Shown piece after piece: positions 18,021 to 26,393 of a DNA stretch of 64,000 nt. Each line of letters starts with the position of its first letter. Position 1 is the stretch's first letter. The stretch covers positions 4,650,001-4,714,000 of the forward strand of contig NZ_JAUSZR010000001.1 in assembly GCF_030817835.1 (NCBI RefSeq), in the 5' to 3' direction. The position numbers were made by a program, and so were the translations under genes. Under the pieces are notes generated by a model. It was given only the letters and a program-made list of their open reading frames with translations. It was not told where the DNA came from and did no database searches. This DNA comes from Pseudarthrobacter sp. W1I19 (GTDB lineage Bacteria; Actinomycetota; Actinomycetes; Actinomycetales; Micrococcaceae).

Positions 18021-18442
18021 GCGGGACGGAGCGGCACGGCGTGGTCCAGCCCGGCGCCAGCAGCCAGGAGATTTACGACGGCGGCATGGTGGTCCGCCGC
18101 GAAGTCCTGGGCGATGCGCACGTGGACCGGGCCAATGCCAACAAGGATGGGTTCACCGAGGACTTCCAGGACATGATCACGCGGATCGCGTGGGGTGGCA
18201 TCTGGACCCGGCCGGGCCTGACCCGGCAGATGCGGTCCGCCGTGACCATCACGGCGATGGTGGCGCACGGGCACTGGGAAGAGCTGGCGATGCACATCCG
18301 CGCGGCCCTTACCAACGGCCTGAGCAGGGACGAGATCAAGGAAATCCTGCTCCAGACCGCCATCTACTGCGGCGTCCCGTCCGCGAACACCGCCTTCAAA
18401 ACTGCCCAGCAGGTCTTTCGAGAAATGGACACAACCCCATGA
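18017..18442 (+). CDS. pcaC: 4-Carboxymuconolactone decarboxylase
   Basis: A 141-residue decarboxylase of the CMD/AhpD-like fold converting 4-carboxymuconolactone to 3-oxoadipate enol-lactone. Conserved features are WGGIWTRPGLTRQMRSAVTITAM and the C-terminal EIKEILLQTAIYCGVPSAN. The GTG start overlaps the pcaD stop (GTGA) and its TGA overlaps the pcaF start (ATGA), so its output is tied to both neighbours. Confidence 0.93.
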   Translation: MSGTERHGVVQPGASSQEIYDGGMVVRREVLGDAHVDRANANKDGFTEDFQDMITRIAWGGIWTRPGLTRQMRSAVTITAMVAHGHWEELAMHIRAALTNGLSRDEIKEILLQTAIYCGVPSANTAFKTAQQVFREMDTTP

Positions 18443-19656
18443 ACCAGGCTTTTGTGTACGACGCCGTGCGCACCCCGTTCGGCAAGTTCGGTTCCGGCCT
18501 TGCCGGCGTCCGCCCGGACGACCTTGCCGCGCATGTGATCAGGGAGTCCGTGAAGCGCGCCCCCGGGTTGGATCCGGAGCGGATTGATGAGGTGGTGTTC
18601 GGCAACGCCAACGGTGCCGGTGAGGAGAACCGGAATATTGCCCGGATGGGAACGCTTTTGGCGGGCCTTCCGGTGTCGATTCCGGGGACCACGGTGAACC
18701 GGCTCTGCGGGTCCTCTTTGGACGCTGCAATTATCGCCTCGCGCCAGATCAACGCCGGCGACGCGGACCTGGTCCTCGTCGGTGGGGCCGAGTCGATGTC
18801 CCGCGCGCCCTGGGTGTTGCCGAAGACGGAAAAGCCCTACCCGGCAGGGGACATGACGCTGGCCTCGACTACCCTTGGCTGGCGCCTGGTGAACAAGGCG
18901 ATGCCCAAGGAGTGGACCATCTCCCTGGGCGAGGCCACCGAACGGCTGCGCGAGAAGTACGGGGTGTCTCGGCAGGCGCAGGATGAGTTCGCCGCGAACT
19001 CGCATAACCTGTCCGCCGCGGCGTGGGACGAGGGCTTCTACGACAACCTGGTGGCACCGGTGCCGGGAACTGACCTGGTCCGGGACGAGGGCATCCGCCC
19101 CGGTTCCACCGCGGAGAAACTCGCGGCCCTGAAGACCGTGTTCCGTTCAGAGCCCGAGGGCGCGGAGGTGGGCGGCACGGTCACCGCCGGCAACGCATCC
19201 CCGCTGTCCGACGGCGCCTCCGCAGCCTGGGTGGGATCCGAGGCCGCCGCCGGGCTGCTCGGGCTCGACCCGCTGGCGCGTATTGCCGGGCGCGGTGCGC
19301 ACGGCAATGATCCGCAGTACTTCGGCTTCGCCCCGGTGGAGGCGGCGAACAAAGCCCTCGCGAAGGCGGGCATCGGCTGGGACCAGGTGGGCGCCGTCGA
19401 ACTTAACGAAGCGTTCGCCGCGCAGTCGCTGGCCTGCATCAACGCCTGGCGCATCGACCCCGCGATCGTGAACCGGCACGGCGGGGCCATCGCGATGGGC
19501 CACCCGCTCGGCGCCTCGGGTACCCGGATCCTGGGCACCCTGGCCCGGTCCCTGCAGGCCTCCGGCGAACGCTGGGGCGTCGCGGCTATCTGCATCGGTG
19601 TGGGCCAGGGCCTGGCCGTGGTCCTGGAAAACGTAACTGCTGGTGTGAAGGGCTAA
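18439..19656 (+). CDS. pcaF: Beta-ketoadipyl-CoA thiolase
   Basis: A 405-residue thiolase that splits 3-oxoadipyl-CoA into succinyl-CoA and acetyl-CoA. The acyl-accepting Cys is in NRLCGSSLDAA (about residue 90), with the conserved NEAFAAQ, HGGAIAMGHPLGASGTR and CIGVGQG blocks carrying the other catalytic residues. It follows pcaC with a 4-base overlap and precedes the CoA-transferase genes that supply its substrate. Confidence 0.92.
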   Translation: MNQAFVYDAVRTPFGKFGSGLAGVRPDDLAAHVIRESVKRAPGLDPERIDEVVFGNANGAGEENRNIARMGTLLAGLPVSIPGTTVNRLCGSSLDAAIIASRQINAGDADLVLVGGAESMSRAPWVLPKTEKPYPAGDMTLASTTLGWRLVNKAMPKEWTISLGEATERLREKYGVSRQAQDEFAANSHNLSAAAWDEGFYDNLVAPVPGTDLVRDEGIRPGSTAEKLAALKTVFRSEPEGAEVGGTVTAGNASPLSDGASAAWVGSEAAAGLLGLDPLARIAGRGAHGNDPQYFGFAPVEAANKALAKAGIGWDQVGAVELNEAFAAQSLACINAWRIDPAIVNRHGGAIAMGHPLGASGTRILGTLARSLQASGERWGVAAICIGVGQGLAVVLENVTAGVKG

Positions 19657-19661
19657 GAGAG

Positions 19662-20363
19662 ATGCTGAATTTTGTTGATTCGGTCCAGGAGGCCGTGGCC
19701 GGCATCAAGGACGGCTCCACCGTGATGATCGGCGGCTTCGGCAACGCCGGGCAGCCGTTCGAACTGATCGACGCCCTGCTCGAATGCGGCGCCACCGGCC
19801 TGACCGTGGTGAACAACAACGCCGGCCAGGGCGACCAGGGCCTGGCGCTGCTGATCAAGGAGGGCCGGGTGAAGAAGATGATCTGCTCCTTCCCGCGGCA
19901 GTCCGATTCCTGGCACTTCGACGCGAAGTACAAGGCCGGCGAGATCGAACTCGAACTGGTCCCGCAGGGCAACCTCGCCGAACGCATCCGCGCTGCCGGG
20001 GCCGGGATCGGCGGGTTCTTCACCCCCACCGGGTACGGCACCATGCTGGCCGAGGGCAAGGAAACCCGGATCATCGACGGCCGCGGCCAGGTCTTCGAAA
20101 CGCCCATCCACGCCGACGTCGCCCTGATCAAGGCCCTGAAGGCCGACGGGAAGGGCAACCTGGTCTACCGCAAGACCGCCCGGAACTTCGGCCCCATCAT
20201 GGCCGCCGCCGCGAAGCAGACCATCGTCCAGGTCTCCGAAATCGTCCCGGTCGGCGGGCTGGACCCGGAAAACGTGGTGACCCCGGGTATTTACGTCAAC
20301 ACTGTGGTCCGCGTCCCGGCGGTCCCGGGCAGCACCGCCGGCACGAGCGAGAAGGTGGCCTGA
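19662..20363 (+). CDS. pcaI: 3-Oxoadipate CoA-transferase subunit A
   Basis: A 233-residue CoA-transferase alpha subunit, which with PcaJ moves CoA from succinyl-CoA to 3-oxoadipate. The glycine-rich TVMIGGFGNAGQPFEL near the start binds CoA. The ribosome site AAGAGAG sits in the five-base gap after pcaF. Confidence 0.92.
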   Translation: MLNFVDSVQEAVAGIKDGSTVMIGGFGNAGQPFELIDALLECGATGLTVVNNNAGQGDQGLALLIKEGRVKKMICSFPRQSDSWHFDAKYKAGEIELELVPQGNLAERIRAAGAGIGGFFTPTGYGTMLAEGKETRIIDGRGQVFETPIHADVALIKALKADGKGNLVYRKTARNFGPIMAAAAKQTIVQVSEIVPVGGLDPENVVTPGIYVNTVVRVPAVPGSTAGTSEKVA

Positions 20364-20364
20364 G

Positions 20365-21051
20365 ATGAGCATCCAGTCCAACGACACATCCATCCAGACC
20401 TCCGCCACACCCCTGGGCCGGGACGACCTGGCACGCCTCGTGGCCAAGGACATTGCCCCGGGATCGTTCGTGAACCTGGGCATCGGCCAGCCCACCCTGG
20501 TCTCCAACTACCTCACCGAGGAACAGAACATCACCCTCCACACGGAGAACGGGATGCTCGGCATGGGACCCGCCGCCGAGGGGGAGCAGATCGACGGGGA
20601 CCTCATCAACGCCGGCAAGATCCCCGTCACCGAACTCCCGGGTGCGTCCTACTTCCACCACGCCGACTCGTTCGCGATCATGCGCGGCGGGCACTTGGAT
20701 ATCTGCGTGCTGGGCGCGTTCCAGGTCTCTGCCACCGGCGACCTGGCGAACTGGCACACCGGGGCACCCGGGGCGATTCCCGCCGTCGGCGGTGCCATGG
20801 ACCTCGCCACCGGTGCGAAGGACGTGTTCGTCATGATGACCCTGCTGACCCGCGACGGTGCCTCCAAGATCGTGGAAACCTGCACCTACCCGCTCACCGG
20901 CGTCGGCTGCGTCACCCGCGTCTACACCGACAAAGCCGTGTTCCTCACCGGCCCCGACGGAGTCCAGGTCCGCGAAACCTTCGGCTGCACCCTCGAAGAA
21001 CTCCAGGAACTGGTGTCGGTCCCGCTGACAGCCGCCGCGGCCGGTGGTTGA
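20365..21051 (+). CDS. pcaJ: 3-Oxoadipate CoA-transferase subunit B
   Basis: A 228-residue beta subunit with the ENGMLGMGP motif whose glutamate forms the enzyme-CoA thioester. The ATG is one base after the pcaI stop. The first 18 residues are an unconserved Ser/Thr-rich leader before LGRDDLARLVAKDIAPG. Confidence 0.92.
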   Translation: MSIQSNDTSIQTSATPLGRDDLARLVAKDIAPGSFVNLGIGQPTLVSNYLTEEQNITLHTENGMLGMGPAAEGEQIDGDLINAGKIPVTELPGASYFHHADSFAIMRGGHLDICVLGAFQVSATGDLANWHTGAPGAIPAVGGAMDLATGAKDVFVMMTLLTRDGASKIVETCTYPLTGVGCVTRVYTDKAVFLTGPDGVQVRETFGCTLEELQELVSVPLTAAAAGG

Positions 21052-21089
21052 GCCGGCCGAAACCTGAGGCCGCTCTAGGATTGATAACC

Positions 21090-21902
21090 ATGACCGACGC
21101 AGTCCGTACAGACACCCAACCTGCACCGCAGGCCAGCGACCAATACGTCCAGTCGCTGGCCCGCGGGCTTGCTGTGATCCGTGCGTTTGATACAGACCAC
21201 CCGGTCATGACCCTCACCGAAGTGGCAGCCCGGACGGACCTGACCCGGGCAACGGCACGGCGGTTCCTGCACACGCTGGTGGAGCTGGGCTACGTGCGGA
21301 CTGACGGCAAGACCTTCGCACTCACCGCCAAGGTCCTCCAGCTTGGGTACGCCTACCTGTCCGGCTTGTCGCTGCCGCAGCTGGCGCAGCCGCACCTGGA
21401 GGAGCTGTCCCTGAAGCTCGGTGAATCAACATCCGCGGCGGTGCTGGACGGGACGGACATCGCCTACATCGCCCGCGTAACCACCCGGCGGATCATGAAC
21501 GTGGGCATCACCGTGGGCACCCGGTTCCCGGCCTATGCCACGTCCATGGGCAGGGTGCTCCTGGCCGGCCTGCCGCCCGCAGATTTGAAGGCATACCTGG
21601 CAGCCGCGGAGATCAAGCCGCTAACACCACGCGCCATCGGAACTGCCAAAGAGCTGCTCGCAGTGCTGGACACCGTCCGCGCCCAGGGCTGGTGCCTGCT
21701 GGACCAGGAACTGGAACTGGGTCTGATGTCCGTGGCGGCCCCCGTGTATGACGGCCCAAAGGTAGTGGCTGCCGGCAACGTCTCCCTGCAGGCGCAGACC
21801 GTTGCGGCGCAGCCGGACCCGGACGCCTACCTGGCATCGGTGGCCCGGGAAATCGTGGCGACGGCGAAACTCGTCTCCGCGGACCTGACTGCCCGGGGGT
21901 AA
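21090..21902 (+). CDS. pcaR: IclR family regulator, PcaR-like
   Basis: A 270-residue IclR protein of the beta-ketoadipate regulator group (PcaR/PcaU/PobR). The winged helix is TLTEVAARTDLTRATARRFLHTLVELGYV; the effector domain includes VGTRFPAYATSMGRVLLAGL. Being last in the pca cluster, 38 bases after pcaJ, it most likely senses protocatechuate or 3-oxoadipate and controls the operon. ATG 21090 follows AGGA by 9 bases; an upstream TTG overlapping the pcaJ stop is less likely. Confidence 0.82.
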   Translation: MTDAVRTDTQPAPQASDQYVQSLARGLAVIRAFDTDHPVMTLTEVAARTDLTRATARRFLHTLVELGYVRTDGKTFALTAKVLQLGYAYLSGLSLPQLAQPHLEELSLKLGESTSAAVLDGTDIAYIARVTTRRIMNVGITVGTRFPAYATSMGRVLLAGLPPADLKAYLAAAEIKPLTPRAIGTAKELLAVLDTVRAQGWCLLDQELELGLMSVAAPVYDGPKVVAAGNVSLQAQTVAAQPDPDAYLASVAREIVATAKLVSADLTARG

Positions 21903-22020
21903 AAGCGACTTAGCGCGCCGGAGCGCACCCAGCGCGCCTCTCAGTGCGCAGGGACTGCCAGTGCGCAGCGAACCCGGGTTTCATTGTGCAGGCCGGTACC
22001 CAGAGCGCAGACTGTGGCCT
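21903..22020. repeat. Degenerate GCGC-rich short repeats
   Basis: Copies of an octamer AGYGCGCM and variants occur at 21912, 21922, 21931, 21943, 21960 and 22002. The spacing is irregular, so this is not a clean tandem array. It lies between the pca cluster and the next gene and could fold into small hairpins that end transcription. Confidence 0.3.
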
Positions 22021-22359
22021 ATGGCTACAGAGGAGGATGTCAGAAGATCCGCCCTGGCACTGCCCGGTGTCTCAGAGCGGCCCAGTTGGGGCCAGCCGGC
22101 GTGGTTCGCCAAAACCCTGATGGCCCGGATCTGGGAACCCGGAGTCCTCACGGTCAAGACAGAAGAGCGTGAAGCCCTGGCTGGCACCCAGCCGGAGATT
22201 TTCTTCTGGACGCCCCATCATGAGCGCTCACCCCAGTTGGTGCTGGTCCGGCTCGAGCGAATCGACGGGAAGCTGCTCAAGGAACTGCTGGAGGACTCGT
22301 ACCGCCTGGCGGGAGGGAAAGCGGGAGGGAAACACGGCGACCGGCCGGGCAGCCACTAG
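22021..22359 (+). CDS. MmcQ/YjbR family protein
   Basis: A 112-residue protein of the MmcQ/YjbR (CyaY-like fold) family, starting MATEEDVRRSALALPGVSERPSWGQPAWF, which is the typical opening. These small proteins bind DNA or remain functionally undefined; no enzymatic role is known. Starting at ATG 22021 matches family length. It is followed by about 160 bases without a gene. Confidence 0.75.
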   Translation: MATEEDVRRSALALPGVSERPSWGQPAWFAKTLMARIWEPGVLTVKTEEREALAGTQPEIFFWTPHHERSPQLVLVRLERIDGKLLKELLEDSYRLAGGKAGGKHGDRPGSH

Positions 22360-22441
22360 GTAACTCTTTGCCACCCAAGCCGGCCGCCCTACTCCCGCCG
22401 CAGCTGAACGGGCCATAGACTCTAGCCAACTACGTGCAGCA

Positions 22442-22490
22442 GCGCCGCTCCGGGAAGCCCCTGGTCCACCAGGGGAAACAGGGGCGGCGC
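22442..22490 (+). promoter_or_regulatory. Nested stem-loop in the leader of the pnt operon
   Basis: An outer stem (GCGCCGC at 22442-22448 with GCGGCGC at 22484-22490) encloses an inner hairpin (CCCCTGGT with ACCAGGGG, 22458-22475). It is 33 bases upstream of the pntAA GTG. It does not match a riboswitch class I know and lacks a U-tract, so it is at most a structured leader. Confidence 0.35.
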
Positions 22491-22522
22491 CAAAGCACTC
22501 GTGCAGCGATGGGAGTCGGCGG

Positions 22523-23692
22523 GTGAAACTGGGCATACCGCGGGAACGCCGGGAGGGTGAACGGCGGGTGGCCGCCACACCCGAGTCGGTCAAGCAGTTG
22601 GTGGCGCTGGGCGTGGACGTGCTGCTCGAGGCGGGCGCGGGTGACGCCGCCGGCCACCCGGACACGGCGTACAACCAGGCCGGAGCGCAGGTCGTCCCGG
22701 AGCTGGACCTGGCCCAGCTGGATGTCCTGGCCCATGTCCGCCCCCTTGACCCGAACACCGTGAGGTCCCTGAAAAGGGGAGCGGTCACGGCAGGGCTCGG
22801 GTCGCCGTCGTCCGAGCTCCCAACGGTGGAGGCCCTCGCGGACGCCGGCGTCACAGCCTTTGCCCTCGAACTGGTGCCCCGCATCTCCCGCGCCCAGTCC
22901 ATGGATGCCCTCAGTTCCCAGGCGCTCGTCGCCGGGTACCGCTGCGTGCTGGAGGCCGCCATCCGGCTTCCCCGGTTCTTTCCGCTTTACATGACCGCAG
23001 CTGGAACCGTTCCGCCGGCACGGGTCCTGGTCCTGGGCGCCGGGGTGGCCGGGCTGCAGGCCATCGGCACGGCAAAACGGCTCGGCGCCCGCGTCTTCGC
23101 CAACGACATCCGCCCTGCTTCCGCAGATGAGGTGGCCTCGATGGGCGGCACTTTCATCCGGCTGGACCTCGAAACCGCGGAGGCTGCCGGCGGCTACGCG
23201 CGGCAGCTCAGCTCAGACGCCGGCACCCGGCAGCGCCAGCTGCTCGCCCCGCATGTGGCGCAGGCGGACGTGCTCATTACGACGGCGGCCGTCCCCGGCA
23301 GGCGCGCACCGCTCCTGGTCACCACTGAGATGGTGCAGGGCATGCGGCCAGGCTCGGTTGTGGTTGACCTCGCCGCCGAGTCCGGCGGCAACGTGGAGGG
23401 TGTTGTCCCCGGCCAGGACATTCCGGTCCCCACCGCGGACGGCTCCGGCCATGTCACCCTGGTGGGCCTGAAGGATGCCCCCTCGGCGATGGCCTCCGAC
23501 GCTTCCCGTCTTTATGCCAAAAACGTGGCCAACCTGCTGGCTCTGGTGATCAAGGACGGCGTTTTGGCATTGGATTTCGACGACGAAGTGCTGGCCGGAG
23601 CCTGCCTGGTACACGACGGCGCGGTGCGGCATCAGCCCACCGCTGAACTGCTCGCGGCGAGGGCCGGCAGCCGGCGGGAAGGGGTGCTCTGA
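22523..23692 (+). CDS. pntAA: NAD(P) transhydrogenase alpha subunit, part 1 (NAD-binding)
   Basis: A 389-residue soluble dI component of proton-translocating transhydrogenase, which exchanges hydride between NAD(H) and NADP(H). It opens MKLGIPRERREGERRVAATPE and has the Rossmann motif VLGAGVAGLQAIGTAKRLGA. The subunit is split from the membrane part, as in Rhodospirillum and many actinobacteria. GTG start; the stop overlaps the next ATG by one base. Confidence 0.93.
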   Translation: MKLGIPRERREGERRVAATPESVKQLVALGVDVLLEAGAGDAAGHPDTAYNQAGAQVVPELDLAQLDVLAHVRPLDPNTVRSLKRGAVTAGLGSPSSELPTVEALADAGVTAFALELVPRISRAQSMDALSSQALVAGYRCVLEAAIRLPRFFPLYMTAAGTVPPARVLVLGAGVAGLQAIGTAKRLGARVFANDIRPASADEVASMGGTFIRLDLETAEAAGGYARQLSSDAGTRQRQLLAPHVAQADVLITTAAVPGRRAPLLVTTEMVQGMRPGSVVVDLAAESGGNVEGVVPGQDIPVPTADGSGHVTLVGLKDAPSAMASDASRLYAKNVANLLALVIKDGVLALDFDDEVLAGACLVHDGAVRHQPTAELLAARAGSRREGVL

Positions 23693-24012
23693 TGGATGGG
23701 ATCAGCCTGCTGACCATCACTGTCCTGGCAGTGTTTGTTGGCTTCGAAGTGGTCTCCAAGGTTTCCAGCACCCTGCACACGCCGCTGATGTCGGGTGCAA
23801 ACGCCATCCACGGGATCATCCTGGTGGGTGCCATCATCGTGGCCGGCCAGGCAGCGGACCCGTGGGTGCTCGCGGTAGCCCTTCTCGCCGTCGTCCTGGC
23901 CACCGCCAACCTGGTGGGCGGCTTTGTGGTCACCGACAGGATGCTGCATATGTTCCACGCCCGAAAGGAAGCCGGCACAAAGGCTGCAGCGGGGAAGGTG
24001 GGCGGCAAGTGA
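23692..24012 (+). CDS. pntAB: NAD(P) transhydrogenase alpha subunit, part 2 (membrane)
   Basis: A 106-residue membrane piece with three to four hydrophobic helices (LLTITVLAVFVGFEVVSKV, HGIILVGAIIVAG, LLAVVLATANLVGGFVV). With the membrane half of PntB it forms the proton channel. TGATG and GTGA junctions couple it to both neighbours. Confidence 0.92.
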   Translation: MDGISLLTITVLAVFVGFEVVSKVSSTLHTPLMSGANAIHGIILVGAIIVAGQAADPWVLAVALLAVVLATANLVGGFVVTDRMLHMFHARKEAGTKAAAGKVGGK

Positions 24013-25382
24013 CCCTCTTCGACCCCGTCTGGTCCTCGCTGTTCTACCTGGCCGCGGCCGTCTGCTTCATCCTGGCCCTGCGCGGCCTCAGCTCCCCGCG
24101 CACCGCCCGCCGCGGAAACCTGATCGGCGCGCTGGGAGCGCTGATCGCCGTCGTCGCTGTTTTCCTGTCCTCCCGGCTGGAGAACATCCCCTGGATCCTT
24201 GCCGCCATAGCTGTGGGTGCGGCAGTGGCGGCGCCGGTGGCGCGGCGCGTGAAGATGACCCAGATGCCGCAGCTGGTGGCGCTGTTCAACGGGGTGGGCG
24301 GCGGCGCGGCCGCACTCGTGGCGCTCCTGGAGCTAAGCCACGCGGACGATCCCTGGGTGCGCCTGGCCATCGTCTTCACCCTCCTCGTCGGTGCCGTTTC
24401 CTTCGCCGGCTCCGGCGTCACCTTTGCCAAGCTGCAGGAGCTGATGACCACCCGTCCAGTGGTGTTCCCGGGCCTGCCGGCAGTCATGACGGCGGTGCTG
24501 CTCGCGGCGGTGGCGGCCGGCGTCGCTGTCATCCTCACCGGTTCATCCGCGCTCGCGGTGCTGCTGCTGGTGCTGGGCCTTGCCGCCGGGATCCTCCTGG
24601 TGCTGCCCGTGGGCGGCGCGGACGTCCCCATCGTGATCTCGCTGCTGAACGCCTTCACCGGCCTGGCCGTTGCGGCCTCGGGGCTGGTGCTTGGCAACGT
24701 GCTGCTGGTAGTGGCGGGCACCCTGGTGGGCGCTTCCGGTACCATCCTCACGCGCGCCATGGCCGCCGCCATGGGCCGCAGCGTGGCGGGCATCCTGTTC
24801 GGTGCCTTCAGGGGAGGTTCGACGGCGGGATCCACCGCCGTGAGCGAGCGTCCCGTGAGGTCCTCCAGCGCCGAGGACGTGGCAATGTTGCTTGGTTACG
24901 CGCAGCGCGTGATTATCGTTCCCGGGTACGGCCTGGCCGTCGCGCAGGGCCAGCACACCGCGGCCGAACTGGCCCTGGCGCTGGAGGCGCGCGGCATTGA
25001 CGTCGACTTCGCCATCCATCCCGTGGCCGGCAGGATGCCCGGGCACATGAACGTGCTCCTGGCCGAGGCAAATGTGCCCTACGAATCGCTTAAGGAGATG
25101 GGCGAGATCAACCCGGAGTTCAAGACGGCGGACGTGGCGCTGGTGGTGGGTGCCAATGACGTTGTGAACCCCGCGGCCAAAACGTCCTCCGGGTCGCCCA
25201 TCTACGGCATGCCCATCCTCGAGGTGGCGGATGCCCGGCAGGTGGTGTTCCTGAAGCGGTCCATGCGGCCCGGTTTCGCCGGGATCGAGAACGATCTGCT
25301 CTACCAGCCACAGACGTCCCTGCTCTTCGGCGACGCCAAGGACTCCCTGGTGCAGGTCCTTGGCGCGGTGAAAACGCTCTAG
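24009..25382 (+). CDS. pntB: NAD(P) transhydrogenase beta subunit
   Basis: A 457-residue PntB: about nine membrane helices up to residue 260, then the NADP-binding dIII domain with VPGYGLAVAQGQH, HPVAGRMPGHMNVLLAEANVPY and GANDVVNPAA. The complex uses the proton gradient to make NADPH. I start at GTG 24009, overlapping the pntAB stop, because the sequence from VTLFDPVWSSLFYLAAAVCF begins the first membrane helix. Confidence 0.93.
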   Translation: MTLFDPVWSSLFYLAAAVCFILALRGLSSPRTARRGNLIGALGALIAVVAVFLSSRLENIPWILAAIAVGAAVAAPVARRVKMTQMPQLVALFNGVGGGAAALVALLELSHADDPWVRLAIVFTLLVGAVSFAGSGVTFAKLQELMTTRPVVFPGLPAVMTAVLLAAVAAGVAVILTGSSALAVLLLVLGLAAGILLVLPVGGADVPIVISLLNAFTGLAVAASGLVLGNVLLVVAGTLVGASGTILTRAMAAAMGRSVAGILFGAFRGGSTAGSTAVSERPVRSSSAEDVAMLLGYAQRVIIVPGYGLAVAQGQHTAAELALALEARGIDVDFAIHPVAGRMPGHMNVLLAEANVPYESLKEMGEINPEFKTADVALVVGANDVVNPAAKTSSGSPIYGMPILEVADARQVVFLKRSMRPGFAGIENDLLYQPQTSLLFGDAKDSLVQVLGAVKTL

Positions 25383-25404
25383 CCTGCCGTGCTGCAGCGC
25401 ACCT

Positions 25405-25417
25405 CCCGCCCGGCGGG
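25405..25417 (+). terminator. Weak hairpin after pntB
   Basis: A 5-bp GC stem (CCCGC/GCGGG) with a 3-base loop, followed by TTAGTCTTCTTT, 23 bases after the pntB stop. Short but correctly placed for termination. Confidence 0.35.
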
Positions 25418-25465
25418 TTAGTCTTCTTTGAGAAGTAGCCTTTCCATCCGCCACCAGAGGACGCC

Positions 25466-26383
25466 ATGACTGCCAATTCCACTGCCCCCCAGCGCGCAGC
25501 CATCATCATCAATCCTGCCAAGCCGGTGGATATCGACGTGCGCGGCCTGGTGGCCAAGCACTGCGTGGAGAACGGCTGGGGCGAAAGCCTCTGGTTCGAA
25601 ACCACCAAGGAGGATCCCGGCGTCGGGCAGGCCAAGGAAGCCCTCGCCCAGGGCGCGGACATCGTGATTGCCGCGGGCGGTGACGGGACGGTCCGGTGCG
25701 TGGCGGAGGTCCTGTCCGGCGGAGACACCCCGATGGGCCTGCTTCCCCTGGGCACGGGAAACCTCCTGGCCCGCAATCTTGGCATGGATGTCACGGACTA
25801 CGACGGCGCCATGGCCGGCGCGCTCATCGGCACCGAGCGGAAGATCGACGTCGTCCGGGCCCGCCGGAGCGATCCGGACAAGGAGCAGCTCTTCCTGGTA
25901 ATGGCCGGGGTGGGGTACGACGCCACCATCATGGCCGACACCAACGAGGACCTCAAGGACAAGGTGGGGTGGCTGGCCTATGTGGATGCGGGCATCCGGA
26001 ACCTGCCCGGCAAGCCCGTCAAGGCGACCATTGTGATTGACGGACAAACCGCCGTGCACCGCGGTGTCCGCAGCGTGATGGTGGGCAACTGCGGCAAGGT
26101 CCAGGGCGGGCTGGAAATTTTCCCGGAGGCGAAGATGGACGACGGACTGCTGGATGTGGCGGTGCTGGCACCACACCACGGAAAGCTGGGCTGGCTCTCA
26201 GTGATTGCCGGGATGATCGGCAAGGGCCGCGGCAAGGACACCGCTGTGGAGTATTTCCAGGGCAAAACCGTGGAGATCAGCTTGGAACACAAGGACGATT
26301 ACCAGCTCGACGGCGACCACGAGGGCCAGGGCAAACACGTCCTGATGACCATGGAGCCGTCCGCCCTGACCCTCCGGATGTAA
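25466..26383 (+). CDS. Diacylglycerol kinase catalytic-domain protein
   Basis: A 305-residue DAGK_cat/YegS/sphingosine-kinase-like protein that would phosphorylate a lipid alcohol. The nucleotide-binding IAAGGDGTV and the PLGTGNLLARNLG motif are intact, and the C-terminal beta-sandwich domain is present (LEIFPEAKMDDGLLDVAVL). There is no N-terminal signal. Its 3' end faces the convergent cluster with only 10 bases between stops. Confidence 0.88.
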   Translation: MTANSTAPQRAAIIINPAKPVDIDVRGLVAKHCVENGWGESLWFETTKEDPGVGQAKEALAQGADIVIAAGGDGTVRCVAEVLSGGDTPMGLLPLGTGNLLARNLGMDVTDYDGAMAGALIGTERKIDVVRARRSDPDKEQLFLVMAGVGYDATIMADTNEDLKDKVGWLAYVDAGIRNLPGKPVKATIVIDGQTAVHRGVRSVMVGNCGKVQGGLEIFPEAKMDDGLLDVAVLAPHHGKLGWLSVIAGMIGKGRGKDTAVEYFQGKTVEISLEHKDDYQLDGDHEGQGKHVLMTMEPSALTLRM

Positions 26384-26393
26384 CGCTGTGGCT

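Noticed and set aside
21903..22020. CRISPR-like array in the GCGC repeats
   Set aside because: Repeats are only eight bases, imperfect and irregularly spaced, with no spacers or cas genes.
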